Origin: Zerene cesonia
Taxonomy: Eukaryota; Arthropoda; Insecta; Lepidoptera; Pieridae
Length of the DNA: 64,000 nucleotides
Assembly: GCF_012273895.1 (NCBI RefSeq)
Contig: NC_052102.1
Coordinates: forward strand, 2,130,917-2,194,916
Direction: 5' to 3'
Each line of letters opens with the position of its first letter. The stretch's first letter is position 1. Below are positions 23,150 to 34,158 of the stretch, piece by piece. The translations under genes were made by a program, and so were the position numbers. The notes under the pieces are model-generated. The model did not search any database, was not told the origin of the DNA, and saw only the letters and a program-made list of their open reading frames with translations.

Positions 23150-23290
23150 TGTTTTCTCATGTCATGGGTGCGAGAGCCACAGGCCCTTTTACTTTTCCTC
23201 AAACTTTACAGTTTCCATTGAACTATATGAATTCGCACAGTTTTAACATGGAGCGAGCTACCAGCTTAGTTGTACATTAAAAAAATATAT
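23150..23290 (+). mobile_element. Strongly decayed poly-A SINE
   Basis: GAGCCACAGGCCCTTTTACT, GAATTCGCACAG, GAGCGAGCTACCAGCTTAGT and a final A-run follow the order of the SINE (GAGCCGGAGGCCC, CATTCGCAGAG, GAACCACCAGCTTAG). Weak but consistent. Confidence 0.45.
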
Positions 23291-24405
23291 TTCAAGCACC
23301 TTATTATTCTTGAAATTTTTAAGAACATAACTACAATATTTAACATTGTAATTTGTGTCAGATAAGACGATATATTCCTCAACCGTAACAAAAAATCTCA
23401 ACTGTTTAACCATTACTATGTGATTTGTGGAAAGCGTGTTATTAGAGATGCAGTTATGTCGTCCGGCTTTGGAGATTTTGTACATAATTTTAAATATTAT
23501 GCCGTATGTAAAACTTTCTCGTTTCATACAAAACAACGTTCCCTAATCAACATTCCTGCCTGGCTCCAACTAATGACCTGCCCGCGTTGAATGCTCGTCG
23601 TTTGTTATTCACAAGTGCTTTTGCTAGACTGTTATAATAGCCAAGATCATCAAGGAATGCCTTCACTTATGTCCGTTATTTATTTTGAAGGACCATTGAC
23701 TGGTTGTTTTCTTCAAGGAGCATATTTATAAGCTGCGCTGTGGTGACAAAAGCAATGAGAGATTATTTATTTCGTTGTCTCGAATGCCCAGTATTGGCTT
23801 TTTTTTAAGAAATGGTTGTGAAAATTTCGATAACTCTGACTCAATATAACAAAAACTCAATTAATATTCTGAATATAAGTATTTTGAATTACCAGTTCCA
23901 ATAATGATAATCGTAAATACTAAAAACTATAGCTTGTTATGAATTAATCATTACCAATATAAACCAAGTCGTTCTGAAATGTCAGATTATAATATGGCTG
24001 TTGGTATTGAATCGGTTGTTTAGAAATTAATTGGCCTGAAATTAATTTTCGTCTCAGCAGCCCGTCTCGTGAGAGCTGGACAAAAGATCCATAGATTTAG
24101 CTCGGCATTGTGAGGTCTGAATGTTATTTACTAATGATGATATTTACACGCCTGTATACAAACTATTTACTCAGTGTCTATGTTACTATTTGTGCTACAA
24201 ATACCCTTACAAACACTTAAACAGGCCCGATAATGGGCCTCGACACGTGATCCTCACATAACCGAGCACTCAATTTGGTGTTACAGCGTTTATTATCATT
24301 GTCCCTGTGTTCACTTATAACGGAGAATTACGGGGAGTTCTTTGAGTGGAAATTTTGAGTAAATAAGTAAATTAATACAAAAATAGGGTCATAATTTTGA
24401 AGGTG
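23291..24405. other. Unassigned AT-rich DNA
   Basis: No supported feature. A small AGGCCC/GGGCCT hairpin is at about 24224-24241. Confidence 0.4.
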
Positions 24406-25036
24406 ACAGTCGAGCATGCTTCTGCACGATATAGGTAAGCTCGCACCGGGTAAGTACCACACCCCTACAGAAAACCGGCGTGAAATAGGAGGTCTCGTAC
24501 GGCGAATGTGGGAGCCGGAGGCCCGTTTTTCTCTCCTCGCCCTTCCCAGTCCATTTCTTCTTTTCAAGTCGTCAATTCTTTCCTTTTGGTATGTGGTAGT
24601 CGAGCACGCTTCGGCACGAATTGGGCCAGCTCGCACCGGGGAAGTACATCACACCCCCAACAGAAGACCGGCGTGAAATAGCATTCTGCTGTGTTTCGTT
24701 CGGTGAGTGGGGGAGCCGGAGGCCCATATCCTTTTCCTTACCCTTTCCAGTCCTTTCCTTTATTCCTATCGCCAATCCTTTCTTAATCCCTTCCCAAAAA
24801 GTCGGCAATCCATAGGTAGAGACGTAAGGTCTGCAATAGACCTTATACCTCTCCAAATGTTCATGGGCGGTGGTAGTGCTTACCATCAGGCGTCCCACCA
24901 GTTCCATTGCCGACTGTAAAATAAAAAAAAAATTTTTTTTCTTTATCCTTTCCCCTTTAAAAGCGGGCAGCGCCTATATCTCCGAATGTTCAAGGGATCT
25001 TGAACCACCAGCTCAGTTGCCCGCTCTGATATAAAA
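24406..25036 (+). mobile_element. Poly-A SINE (type 1) interrupted by a second SINE
   Basis: The left part (24406-24589) runs from GTCGAGCATGCTTCTGCACG through GGGAGCCGGAGGCCCG to TCGTCAATTCTTTCCTTTTG. The right part (about 24933-25036) resumes with TTATCCTTTCCCCTTTAAAA and AGCGGGCAGCGC and ends TTGCCCGCTCTGATATAAAA. Together they make one type-1 copy; the missing centre is occupied by the insert at 24590-24935. Confidence 0.8.
24590..24935 (+). mobile_element. Full-length poly-A SINE (type-2 tail) nested in another SINE
   Basis: Head GTAGTCGAGCACGCTTCGGC, middle GTGAGTGGGGGAGCCGGAGG, then the type-2 tail: AGTCGGCAAT (24800-24809), hairpin AAGGTCT-GCAAT-AGACCTT (24826-24844), GGCGTCCCACCAGTTCC and ATTGCCGACT (24906-24915), followed by a poly-A. 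The head is shared with the type-1 family, the tail is not. It is younger than the SINE it interrupts. Predicted frames on both strands are spurious. Confidence 0.85.
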
Positions 25037-25434
25037 GAACGCACCCATTTCTGTCATATTTACTTTGGTTCTGCTATCTATGTTTTACTATGCTATGTCT
25101 TTTTTCCTTTGGATGACTCCACGAGAAGTATTTTACTCCGAAAATAAACTAGTTCCATTGTGACAATCCACTTGTTTAATTACCACAAACCACCAAAATC
25201 CCTTCAATAAAGCAAAAAATCACGATAAAGATGTCTTCCAAACGTCAATGCATAAAAAGATTGGATCTGTCCTTTTAGTGGCCCATTTATCTCACGCCGT
25301 TTTCCTTATTGTAATGTCAAGAAAAGGTAATACATATAATGGACGTGAAAATGGGAAAAAATTGGTGGGGAACGAGAACTGATGGATTTAAAGAGGTTTT
25401 TCATATGATGCATACTGGGAAAATAATAGCGTAT
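25037..25434. other. Unassigned DNA
   Basis: No supported feature. Confidence 0.4.
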
Positions 25435-25568
25435 AATTCTTTTTTTAGGGTCCGTATCCAAAGGGTATAACGAAACCCTATAACTAACAATTCGCTGTCT
25501 GTCTGCATGTCCGTTTATCACGCGGCTTTGTCCCGGGAACCGTGATAGAAAATTGAGGGTAAGCAATG
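25435..25568 (+). repeat. Dispersed repeat (TTAGGGTCCGTATCCAAAGG family)
   Basis: TTAGGGTCCGTATCCAAAGG, CGCTGTCTGTCTGCATGTCC and CCGGGAACCGTGATAGAAAA match in order a repeat widespread in Lepidoptera. A reverse copy is at 60526-60680. Class not known to me. Confidence 0.55.
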
Positions 25569-26368
25569 ATTGGTACGATCAATAATTGTATGAAAGATTA
25601 TTTTCAATCGATCTTTACCTAACTGTAGCTTAGTGTCGGGTCCAACTTGCACTCGACCGATTTTATTGAAATGTCTATTATTAAGCCGTTGAAATAAAAT
25701 AGATGTGAATCAAATAGGACTTGAAAGCTTTTAATAAAACTGAATAATACAAACAAACCAAACCATACAAAAGCAAACCACAATATGTGTAAATAGTTAT
25801 TATACAAATGAAAGTATAAACGTAATCATATTAAATTTATGTACTTTACTTATTGACAAATAAAACCGACTTCAACGATAATCTATGTGGTTTGAAAGCG
25901 AGCGAAGAAAACGTTGAAGCCGTTGCGACATTGTTTTTCTTGTGAATCCAATGTATTGAGTCCTCTATCTCAAAAACTTTGCACTGAGATTGCATGAACA
26001 ATTAATATACATACAAACAAACATAGATTCATTTAGATCGGAGGCTGTTATGTCTATAAGATATTAAAAAAAAAACTGAACAAATCTGACAATGTTACAT
26101 ACATGTAACATACACATTGAATATTAATCCTCATTTTTTAAGCCGTTTCAGTAATAATCGTAAAGGCTCCCTAATATTTGAACAAAACGATTTACCCTTT
26201 AATGTATTTATAAATTTTGGTACGCCACGTGATTTAAAATTATATTAAACTCATCTAATTAAAATTGTGGTTATAATGTATAGATATCAATGAATTATGA
26301 AATAATGTGGTTACGGCGAGCTATAGTGGGAAATGTTCAGAATATATTAATTCAAATTTATGAAAACA
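25569..26368. other. Unassigned AT-rich DNA
   Basis: No supported feature. Confidence 0.4.
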
Positions 26369-26369
26369 A

Positions 26370-26559
26370 CTAGCTGCGCCCCGCGGTTTCACCCGCGTAT
26401 GTCCGTATCCCGTAGGAATATCGGAATAAAAAGTTGCCTATATGTTATTCCAGTTGTCCAGCTGTCTACGTACCAAATTTCATTGCGATCGGTTCAGCAG
26501 TTTCTGTGTGAAAGAGCAACAAATCCTTACAAACTTTCGCATTTATAATATTAGTAGGA
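26370..26559 (-). mobile_element. Helitron-like non-autonomous element (copy 4)
   Basis: Plus strand: CTAGCTGCGCCCCGCGGTTT to TATAATATTAGTAGGA, flanked A left and T right. About 15-20 bp of the microsatellite-like part near its 5' end is missing compared with copy 2. Confidence 0.8.
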
Positions 26560-28384
26560 TAGGATTAATTACTCTCTACAAAAAAGGCCACCAACGTACT
26601 CCAGATTCTATAATGGAACTAAATGACAACAATTTCAAAACAAACACAGAAATTATCGTGTAACCAAATCAAAAGAAGATACAGTCGAATTGGAAATCTC
26701 CTTCGTTTTTAGGAACGTCCCTTTTAAAACTGAAATACCTAAATACATGCACGTATACTCAACAACACACAAAACAACACAGTCTTTCTTTTCTCACCAA
26801 ATATAAAATATCATTAGTTAATTCACTTCTTTTACTTCTGTTCTTTTCATTGTAATTATAAAAAAACATTTTTAAGCGAAGATGAAAATACGTTGGCCAA
26901 TTCAAAATTGAATACAACATTGTTATTCAGTTAGATTCGTTATAAGTCCGGATTGTTTTGAATAAATTGAGGTCGTTAATAGTTTTTTTTCATAAATCTT
27001 TTAAGTTTAATCAGTGATGTCATCGATAGTATTTCTAAAATGTCAATTTGTGACCCGACGTTTCTTGTGGTACATTACCTACTGCACTCGGGAATCTCGC
27101 ACAAATTCAACCGTAGAAGAGTTCGTAATTGGTCCAGTACTTCCAGACCCCTACAACGTGACAAACTTACAAATTCACAATCAAATGTATACAAACTCTT
27201 TAATACTTTTATACCAACTAGCCTGTAGTCATAATGACGGAATCTGTGCTGAAATAAAGGCTGTATGTTTAGTAAACCTCGAAGCAGCACTCTCATGAAA
27301 AATTCACTGTATTTTAGTTTTGTTTTATATTATGGTTTTTTAATATATTTCAAAGAATGAACGCATAAAATGGCGTTCTTTAGTTCTTGATATAGTATTG
27401 TTATAGTTAGTTACAATATTAAGTGTACTTTGCTAGTTTTATTTCAGTTGTGTTCAAGTTTTCTTGCTCATTAGACGGACACTAAGCTTTAAGCCATTCT
27501 TTTCTGTGTAGTATTGGCAAACCGAACGTTTTCACTGAACAAAATTCAGTGAAAAATTCAAAGAAAACTTGTAGAAGATATTAAAGCTGTACAGAATATA
27601 ATTTATTTCATGAAGACATATTTTTTGAGCAGATTGGGAGACGCGAGTGACGCCAAATTTGGAATATATATTCGTGTATATTTATCATATTATAATATTG
27701 TTACAAATTAAAAGGCGGCTATGTAGTACAATTCTACACAACTGCCTTATTGATGTAATAAGTTGATAACAAAATTGCAGGCAGACACAAAGACTATTAA
27801 CAATGTGAGGGTAGTTGGGCCGAGCATTTTATAATCAACAAGTTTCGACAAGTTATGAAAAGCGATATCTGTACCTTAACAGAAAATTACTCATACAACA
27901 GAATATTACACACACACTTAAAACTGGACAATATATATTAGTAAATCGTAAAATAGTAATAAATAGTTAAAATAGTAATCCCTACGAGCACTTATCCAGA
28001 TGTACCGATGCTCGTGTGCTTGTTATATTATTGACACAGGACTTCTGGCAACATTGACGCTCTAAAAGAAGGTGTCCTAAGCATTCTGTCTTCGTCGTTA
28101 CAGCCCTTTAGGACGTATACTGTTCAACATATAAATAAATAAATTCAATTATATATAGTACATGGACCTTCGTAATGTTGTATGACTAACGCGAGATGAT
28201 AATTAATCAATAAAAATTGAAATAGTAAAACTTTCTGCTACAGCGAGCGATACAGGCATAAAAACAATCGAGCCAAAACGCATGATTATTTTTAACATAA
28301 CCTCCTTCAGATTGTCAGAATTAGAACAAATTTATATAGAACTACATGTTAGGCACACACTATATTTTAAATCGAAAAGAATAT
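26560..28384. other. Unassigned DNA, with a possible coding relic near 27014-27298
   Basis: The 94-codon frame at 27014-27298 and an overlapping one at 27040-27228 are less AT-rich than the flanks and could be a decayed LINE ORF2 end, but I see no diagnostic motif. A short repeat piece ATACAGTCGAATTGGAAATC is at 26679. The rest is featureless. Confidence 0.3.
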
Positions 28385-28440
28385 TCTAAATCGATTCACC
28401 CGGTCAAAAGTTGTGAGGTAACAAACAAAAAACTCACTAG
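28385..28440 (+). repeat. Fragment of the AATCGATTCACCC dispersed repeat
   Basis: AATCGATTCACCCGGTCAAA followed by GTTGTGAGGTAACAAACAAA matches 39350-39440. Confidence 0.5.
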
Positions 28441-28591
28441 AATAGAGAAACTCTTCCTTTATTAAGTCGGTTGTCTGAACATAAAAATAATAAAAACCAA
28501 ATTATTTTTGTCCTAAAATTATGGTCAGTATCTACTTTTTAAACACCAAATATTACACGAGTTCATGCTAGTGACTAAGCAAATCTTAATC

Positions 28592-28780
28592 ATTACATAG
28601 TGTAAAGCAAAATCGTTATCTCTATCCCTATGTCCTATGTATGCTTAAATCCTTAAAATAACGCAACAGATTTTGATGGCGTTTCATTTAAAAGATAGAG
28701 TGGTTCAAGAGGAAGGTTTATATGTATAACATCTAATTACCTCGAATTTAATGCGTGCGAAGCCGGGGTTAAAAGCTAAT
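28592..28780 (+). repeat. Helitron-like dispersed repeat, reverse of 21255 and 56433
   Basis: CTCTATCCCTATGTCCTATG, GTTCAAGAGGAAGGTTTATA, TGTATAACATCTAATTACCT and GCGTGCGAAGCCGGGGTTAA, ending GCTAA, are the reverse complement order of the two other copies. Confidence 0.55.
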
Positions 28781-29429
28781 ATCATTATAATACTTCTTAT
28801 ATGTTATATTGAATTTGCTTAGTTACGCAAACTTATGAATCAGCTACTGATGATATAAACAACACAAAACTGTCACCTGGCTATTCTAAATAGACAATTA
28901 AAGAATATATTCCAATCACTATTTTGGGATTTTCAGCGACGTTAAATGCCACTCAATTTGCGATTAAGTTTTATGACAGTACGGGGAAGTTTACGATGGA
29001 TTTTATCTGAACATTGAGATTTCACTGTGCGAACAATAATATATAAACTTATCTGTAGATATAAATAACATTTAAGTGTGTTTTGTAAGAATTATGTTTT
29101 TCCAGTGCTTTCAGTAAATCGATACTGAAATTCGAATATTTTTTTCGTTGACCTTATATTTAATATCCTTCTGGTATAAGCGATTCTTGATATAAGGTTT
29201 ATAGAATAAACGATATAATTTTCGATCGAACTTGGTGGTACCATTCACGGGTGAATCCGGTACATTTAATCTACACAGTACATATAAATAAAACCCGAGT
29301 TAATTAAAAACAATTTTTGAAAGCTTTTTCCTCAAATAAAATCTAAGAACTTACTAACAACTAGTTCTAACTAGGGAAAATGCGTTCTAATGAAAAAAGG
29401 AATATCCTGAAAAAAATTATGAAAATTAA
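28781..29429. other. Unassigned AT-rich DNA
   Basis: No supported feature. Confidence 0.4.
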
Positions 29430-29580
29430 TCCCCATTTCCCTTGGTCACAGCATCACCCGTACCAGAACTGATGTCAAATTTTTAAAAACGACTATACCG
29501 AGTTATATTGGCGTAATATATATTTTATTTAACTATCTCCGATCAACCTAGGTGAAGCCAGGGCGATCGCCTGTTTTATA
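29430..29580 (+). repeat. Decayed Helitron-like fragment, same family as 9045-9194
   Basis: TTAATCCCCATTTCCCTTGG and CCTAGGTGAAGCCAGGGCGA match the other copy in order. The CTAG end is mutated (GCCTGT). Confidence 0.45.
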
Positions 29581-29948
29581 ATAAAGATAATGTTAAAGTT
29601 GAAAATTCCATTTCGCTTTATTCACGTATTAAGAGAACACGTTCTGCAGACTGTAAAGATAAGCAAGTATACGAGCGTGGATATAACTATTCTAGTGTTT
29701 TATGAATTTCTTCAGCACCATAGCACTTGCTTCAGTTCCAAGTACTTAGCTATAAAATCAATTTTCTTTAGTTATTTCAATGCATTGTGCGAAATGGTCT
29801 GCAAATTTTATTTATTATCTATATTATTTCGTATAATATTAAAAAAAAATGCTGGTGTAATGTGTTGTGTCTGAAAAAAGATTTTGCGTAATACGTGGTA
29901 ACGCCAATATTGTTAAAATAATGAATTAAAATTAAATATTTATTATTT

Positions 29949-30533
29949 TGTGGTGTAATCCAACTACCCTCATTACATGCGAGCACAACCAATCACCGCA
30001 CGCTTTTAAAGCAACCGCAACGTACCTATTGGACGTAGTGACGCATATACCTCATACAGTCTGCAACGATCTTCCGTGACGATCGGATCTAAATAACCGC
30101 CGGAGCGCCTTCACGAGGCCTCTAGACATTTCGTGTATAATTCGCATACCGCCGGAGAGCCTTTATGAGGCTTTCTTGTCACCGCATCAATCGAAGAGAT
30201 CTTTCATAAAGATCGTAACCCGCAACCGCCGGAGAACCTCCACGAGGTTCTCTAGATATCTCAAGCATTGTGCTAGTGTAACCCTCCTTCCCATTTGATC
30301 GCGCTGAACCGCCGCGTGTGTGTGTGTGGAGTGGAGGACTGGATCTGGTCTGCCTGGCCCGAGCTGGAGGACCCTTGACCGCGTGATGCTGTGCCGCGTG
30401 CTTGCTTGGACGCTACTCCCTCAGACGAGGTAATTGCCGTGTGTTCCCGTCTTTCCCTTTTTCGCTACACCACGTAGATTAAGCGGACTGTAAAGTCCGC
30501 TTAATATCGAAATTAATATATATTGGCGCGACC
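29949..30533 (+). mobile_element. Candidate orphan LTR with leader (GC-rich, hairpin-rich)
   Basis: This block is clearly more GC-rich than its flanks. GTGGTGTA at 29950-29957 and TACACCAC at 30466-30473 are inverted ends with inner TG...CA, as in LTRs. Inside are three related hairpins (30097-30252). Downstream are a 12-bp hairpin (30478-30505) and TGGCGCGACC at 30524-30533, which has the TGG start of a primer-binding site. No gag, pol or env frame follows, and no 5-bp target duplication is seen, so it would be a solo or truncated LTR. Alternatively the LTR may extend to 30520, or this may be another kind of regulatory or transcribed repeat. The LTR reading is inference. Confidence 0.4.
30478..30505. 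repeat. Perfect 12-bp hairpin with GTAA loop
   Basis: ATTAAGCGGACT, loop GTAA, AGTCCGCTTAAT. It lies just after the candidate LTR. Confidence 0.85.
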
Positions 30534-33150
30534 AATACGAAAAAAATATACTATAGACATAAATTCATTCCTTTTCAAAAAATAGAACTAAGTCTTTATA
30601 GTTAATACACAATTAATAAAAAAAAATAACGAAATATCTGCTAACCGAAATTTAAAGTCACATAACTAACTCGGGACTTGGAAATATCATGGGGCTCTGA
30701 TAACCTTAAACTTCAAGCATTGTTTTCCCAACTAATGAAAACTCAATAAAGTGGAAATGATAAGGGTACATGATTCATTTCAGTTAAGACAAACAAAGAA
30801 ACAAGATAACTTTGATTTAAGAAATATAGAAGACCGTATTACTGATGTTATAAACTAAAGATTTTGTTTTATTGTTTGTTCGAACCAGCTGATTGCAGGA
30901 ATGAATGAGTCGAATATAATTGTTTTAGAGTTGTTTATATATTTTGAAAGCACATGTTTACTGAACGCCGTTAAATGAATCTATCTACCTACAAAATAAT
31001 TAATCGAACCAAATGTCAACATAAACTAGTTAGAGATTTCATGTTTTTAGATAGCTTTATCAAAAAACGTGTGCTGTATTTGCATTTGCAATTCCATTGA
31101 ACATAAATTTATATCATCAAAATTGAACTAAAATAGTTTTCTTTTTGTTTCAGGTAAGCGCCAAATACCTACTGCTTTAATCATCTGTACTGAATTAAAA
31201 GAAACTTACTTAACATTACAATTGAGAAGGTATTGTTAAACAAATTATTAGTGATCTAGGAATGTGTTACTTATTTACAAAAAAAGGACTCAGAAATAAA
31301 AAATTAACAATTGCTTTAAGATAGACATAGGAATCACAAATTTTACTCACAATTTACGCATGACCATGGGTTTAAACAAGAAACTACTCTTACAAAATCG
31401 AACAGAAGAAATTGCTAACATATAATTTTGCTATTGAATGATTCTATTCCCAAAAGGCACCTATAAGAGTTTTAGCAAGGAATCAGGGCATTTTCATAAC
31501 TGTCGGCTTGCCTTACCGGTTGACTCGATTACGCTGACTGTAAGACGTTAAGTAGTTAATGGAGAGACGCTGTCTTCTTAGAGTATATTGCATTAAAGTC
31601 GAGTTAAATAAGCAGCAAATTGGAAGGCTGTTACGTTGGTGTTCGTTTAGATGCATTTTCTTAGTGGTACTTTTTATAATTATCAATTTCCCATGTAATG
31701 CTGTAAAACTTATTTATAGGAGGCGTACGTTTTTATTGCGAAATTTCTTTGATATTTTGTGGGTCACCTTTAACTTGTATGTTGCGTTATTGAATAGTAG
31801 AAAAGTATTCGAAAACCTCAGCCCTCAAATGTTATTTCATTATGTTGAATTAGGCTATATGCATATCATTAAATTATTTAATAACATATTTTATTACGCA
31901 ATTTATTTTCCATCTCACAACCAACATAAATAAACTATTTCGAATCCTTATACAGTTATAACATTCCAAATTTTCATATGCTAACAATATTCCCTATACA
32001 TCATGACTGTTTACTGCAGAGTAAGTGGTACGTCCTATCGTGGAAATTCATTTACCTGCGACGGTTCCCTATTATTTAAACGATCTATAAATAATTCAAT
32101 AACAGCTTGGCCGTAATTTAGATGGATCAATCGTTCATTCTATACTTCTTACTTTTCGACACTATTATTATAGCACCAGGGAAAATTACAGATATTACGT
32201 ATTTGTCAGATATTGAATAACGAAAATTTAAACAAAAACTTTGTTTAAATTTTACTACAATTTAGTTTACTACAATTTTTACTCCCTATTACAATCCTTC
32301 AATTGTATACTTTCAATATTTATTTTTAAATTGTAAAACATGTAGTTGTTGGTTTTTTAAAACTTACATTAACATTTTTAAAGAATTCATTAAATAATAA
32401 TTTTATCATCCTGACTTATCATAATTAATGAATTACATTAAATCTCATTGAGCTTATTCATTGAAACAGAGGAAGATAATTATTTTATCTTGATGTGCGG
32501 AAAAGACAAAAATATGACAACAAAAAAATACCATCCAATTATATAGAGACAAATAACCGCTATGTGGGTATGTTAAACGAAAATTTCTGATATTTCTATT
32601 ATCTATATCTTTGATATTATATCACACTATCCCACGATTTGACGAATGCATGACAAATACAATTATGAACTGAATTACATAAGCCATTGTCACAAATGTA
32701 GTTCAGTGGGCTAGCCAAAAGTGCCATTTTAATCGACTGTAAATGAAGCAGTTGGAAATAATTTAAAGTGCTACACTACGACTGGATAATTATCTCGCTC
32801 ACTATTATTTTCAGAAATATCTAGCCTCCTGCTCTGATTGTAGTATAATGACAAGAATCATGAGATTTGTTCCATGTTTTATCGAGTCTACATAATATTT
32901 TGTAAGAACTAGTAAAAGAAAAATATTTTTACAGTATTTCGAAATTGGAACATGCTATAGTTTAAATGTAAGCTACTACTGTTCCATATAATATTCATCT
33001 ACAATTTTCTTATACAAATTTTACGCCAGTTTAAACAGCCGCAACGTTGGGGTTGCCAGGCGTTGTATGAACACGTTCACGAACACGAACACACAGCAAA
33101 TAATATATAATAGTTTAAAAAAAACTAAAAAACACGCTTTAACAAAAATC
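30534..33150. other. Unassigned AT-rich DNA
   Basis: A 124-codon frame at 31559-31933 has hydrophobic stretches but no recognised family, and a frame of that length is expected about once by chance in this window. Nothing else can be supported. Confidence 0.35.
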
Positions 33151-33199
33151 ATATTTTGCAAATTGAAAAATGGAATAATTTTATCAAATTAGTGTATTG

Positions 33200-33445
33200 T
33201 CATCGGTCCTTAATAAATCTACAAAGTTTGATCGAAATCTGGCCGTTTAAAGTGGGTCAAAATCGCGCCCAAAGAAGTCGGTTACAAACAAACAAACATA
33301 CAAACAAACATACAAACAAACATACAAACAAACATACAAACAAACATACAAACAAACATACAAACAAACATACAAACAAACATACAAACAAACATACAAA
33401 CATACTGGTGAAGCTAATAAAAAGCGTGTAAAAACTTTATAAAAT
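33200..33445 (+). repeat. Dispersed repeat carrying a 12-bp tandem array
   Basis: TCTACAAAGTTTGATCGAAA, TGGGTCAAAATCGCGCCCAA and, after the array, GGTGAAGCTAATAAAAAGCG. The flanks match the diverged copy at 3795-3905, where only a short AACAAACACAC stretch stands in place of the array. Confidence 0.6.
33289..33404 (+). repeat. Tandem array of CAAACAAACATA, nine perfect units
   Basis: Nine identical 12-bp units (33289-33396) followed by a partial unit CAAACATA. The reading frame through it gives a repeating NKHT peptide and is not a gene. Confidence 0.95.
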
Positions 33446-33929
33446 ATAATTTTTTTTTTTAAAGATTAGCTTTTTTCTTTGAAATTAATACGAATCTGAA
33501 GGAACTACGTAATACAAAATTATTGAAATTAAACGATTTTCGATATTTAAAACATTAACGTATTTTTAGGAGGTTAGTCTTTCGAACTTTAAAATAATTT
33601 TTTTCTTTTTGAAATAGATTAAAAACTCTACACGAAAAGCAAGAAAAAATAACTGGAATATTTTAAGAAGCATTCTGCTGTAAGGAGAAGAATTAAATAG
33701 TTCGTTCAGATTGAAATTTGAATACGAACGATGTTGTTTTGCGAGCAATCAAACTCCAATATCCGTCGAACGATTGCCGGTGACATCAGCATTAAACGAT
33801 AACATTGATTACGTGCTAGATTATTCGAGAACACTGCTTTATAGACAGTAATTAAAGTGTCATTCTCGATGCAAATGAACAGATTTGTTCGTGGAATTAC
33901 ACGTCTGCTGATTGATTTGGTTGTTAGTG
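33446..33929. other. Unassigned AT-rich DNA
   Basis: No supported feature. Confidence 0.4.
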
Positions 33930-33931
33930 TA

Positions 33932-34020
33932 CACTCATGGACATAATTAGTGGAACAGTACAGACAAGAGAGAGATCCGAATCAGATCAGATAGCGTTAC
34001 TTTAATTATGTCCATGTGAA
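33932..34020. mobile_element. 89-bp MITE with mariner/Tc1-like ends
   Basis: Terminal inverted repeats CACTCATGGACATAATTA (33932-33949) and the complement of TTCACATGGACATAATTA (34003-34020) match at 15 of 18 positions, and the element is flanked on both sides by TA, the Tc1/mariner target. The centre is 53 bp and cannot code. Confidence 0.75.
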
Positions 34021-34028
34021 TAGTATCA

Positions 34029-34158
34029 AAAAAGTATTGGTTGCTCTGTGGTGAGGACCACGGAATTGAAATCGATAAGTCGGAGGTTTCGAGAGCAAGC
34101 GAGCGAGCATGAAAATTGGTTTTTCAATTCATCGATCGCATATGGATGATGATGTATA
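34029..34158 (+). mobile_element. Decayed tRNA-derived SINE with TGATGATG tail
   Basis: GCTCTGTGGTGAGGACC, AAATCGATAAGTCGGAGGTT, GGTTTTTCAATTCATC and the tail ATGGATGATGATG follow the order of the SINE at 40757. The B box is damaged (GGTTTCGAGAGC) and the central body is missing. Confidence 0.65.

Noticed and set aside
24572..24907. 111-codon minus-strand frame and similar frames at 5883-6254, 6571-6867, 9651-10004, 36675-36881, 50573-50905
   Set aside because: All run through copies of the poly-A SINE; their peptides (for example LAPGKYHTPTENRRE) recur because the repeat recurs.
27014..27298. 94-codon frame, possibly a retrotransposon end
   Set aside because: No diagnostic motif in any frame, so not called as a gene or pseudogene; mentioned only in the stretch entry.
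31559..31933. 124-codon frame with hydrophobic segments
   Set aside because: No recognised family, AT-driven composition (Phe, Ile, Leu, Asn), and a frame of this length is expected by chance here. The frame at 55555-55929 is rejected for the same reason.
33289..33404. CRISPR-like array
   Set aside because: Units are 12 bp, directly adjacent and without spacers, in an animal genome.
33156..33431. 91-codon frame with NKHT repeats
   Set aside because: It is the translation of the 12-bp tandem array.
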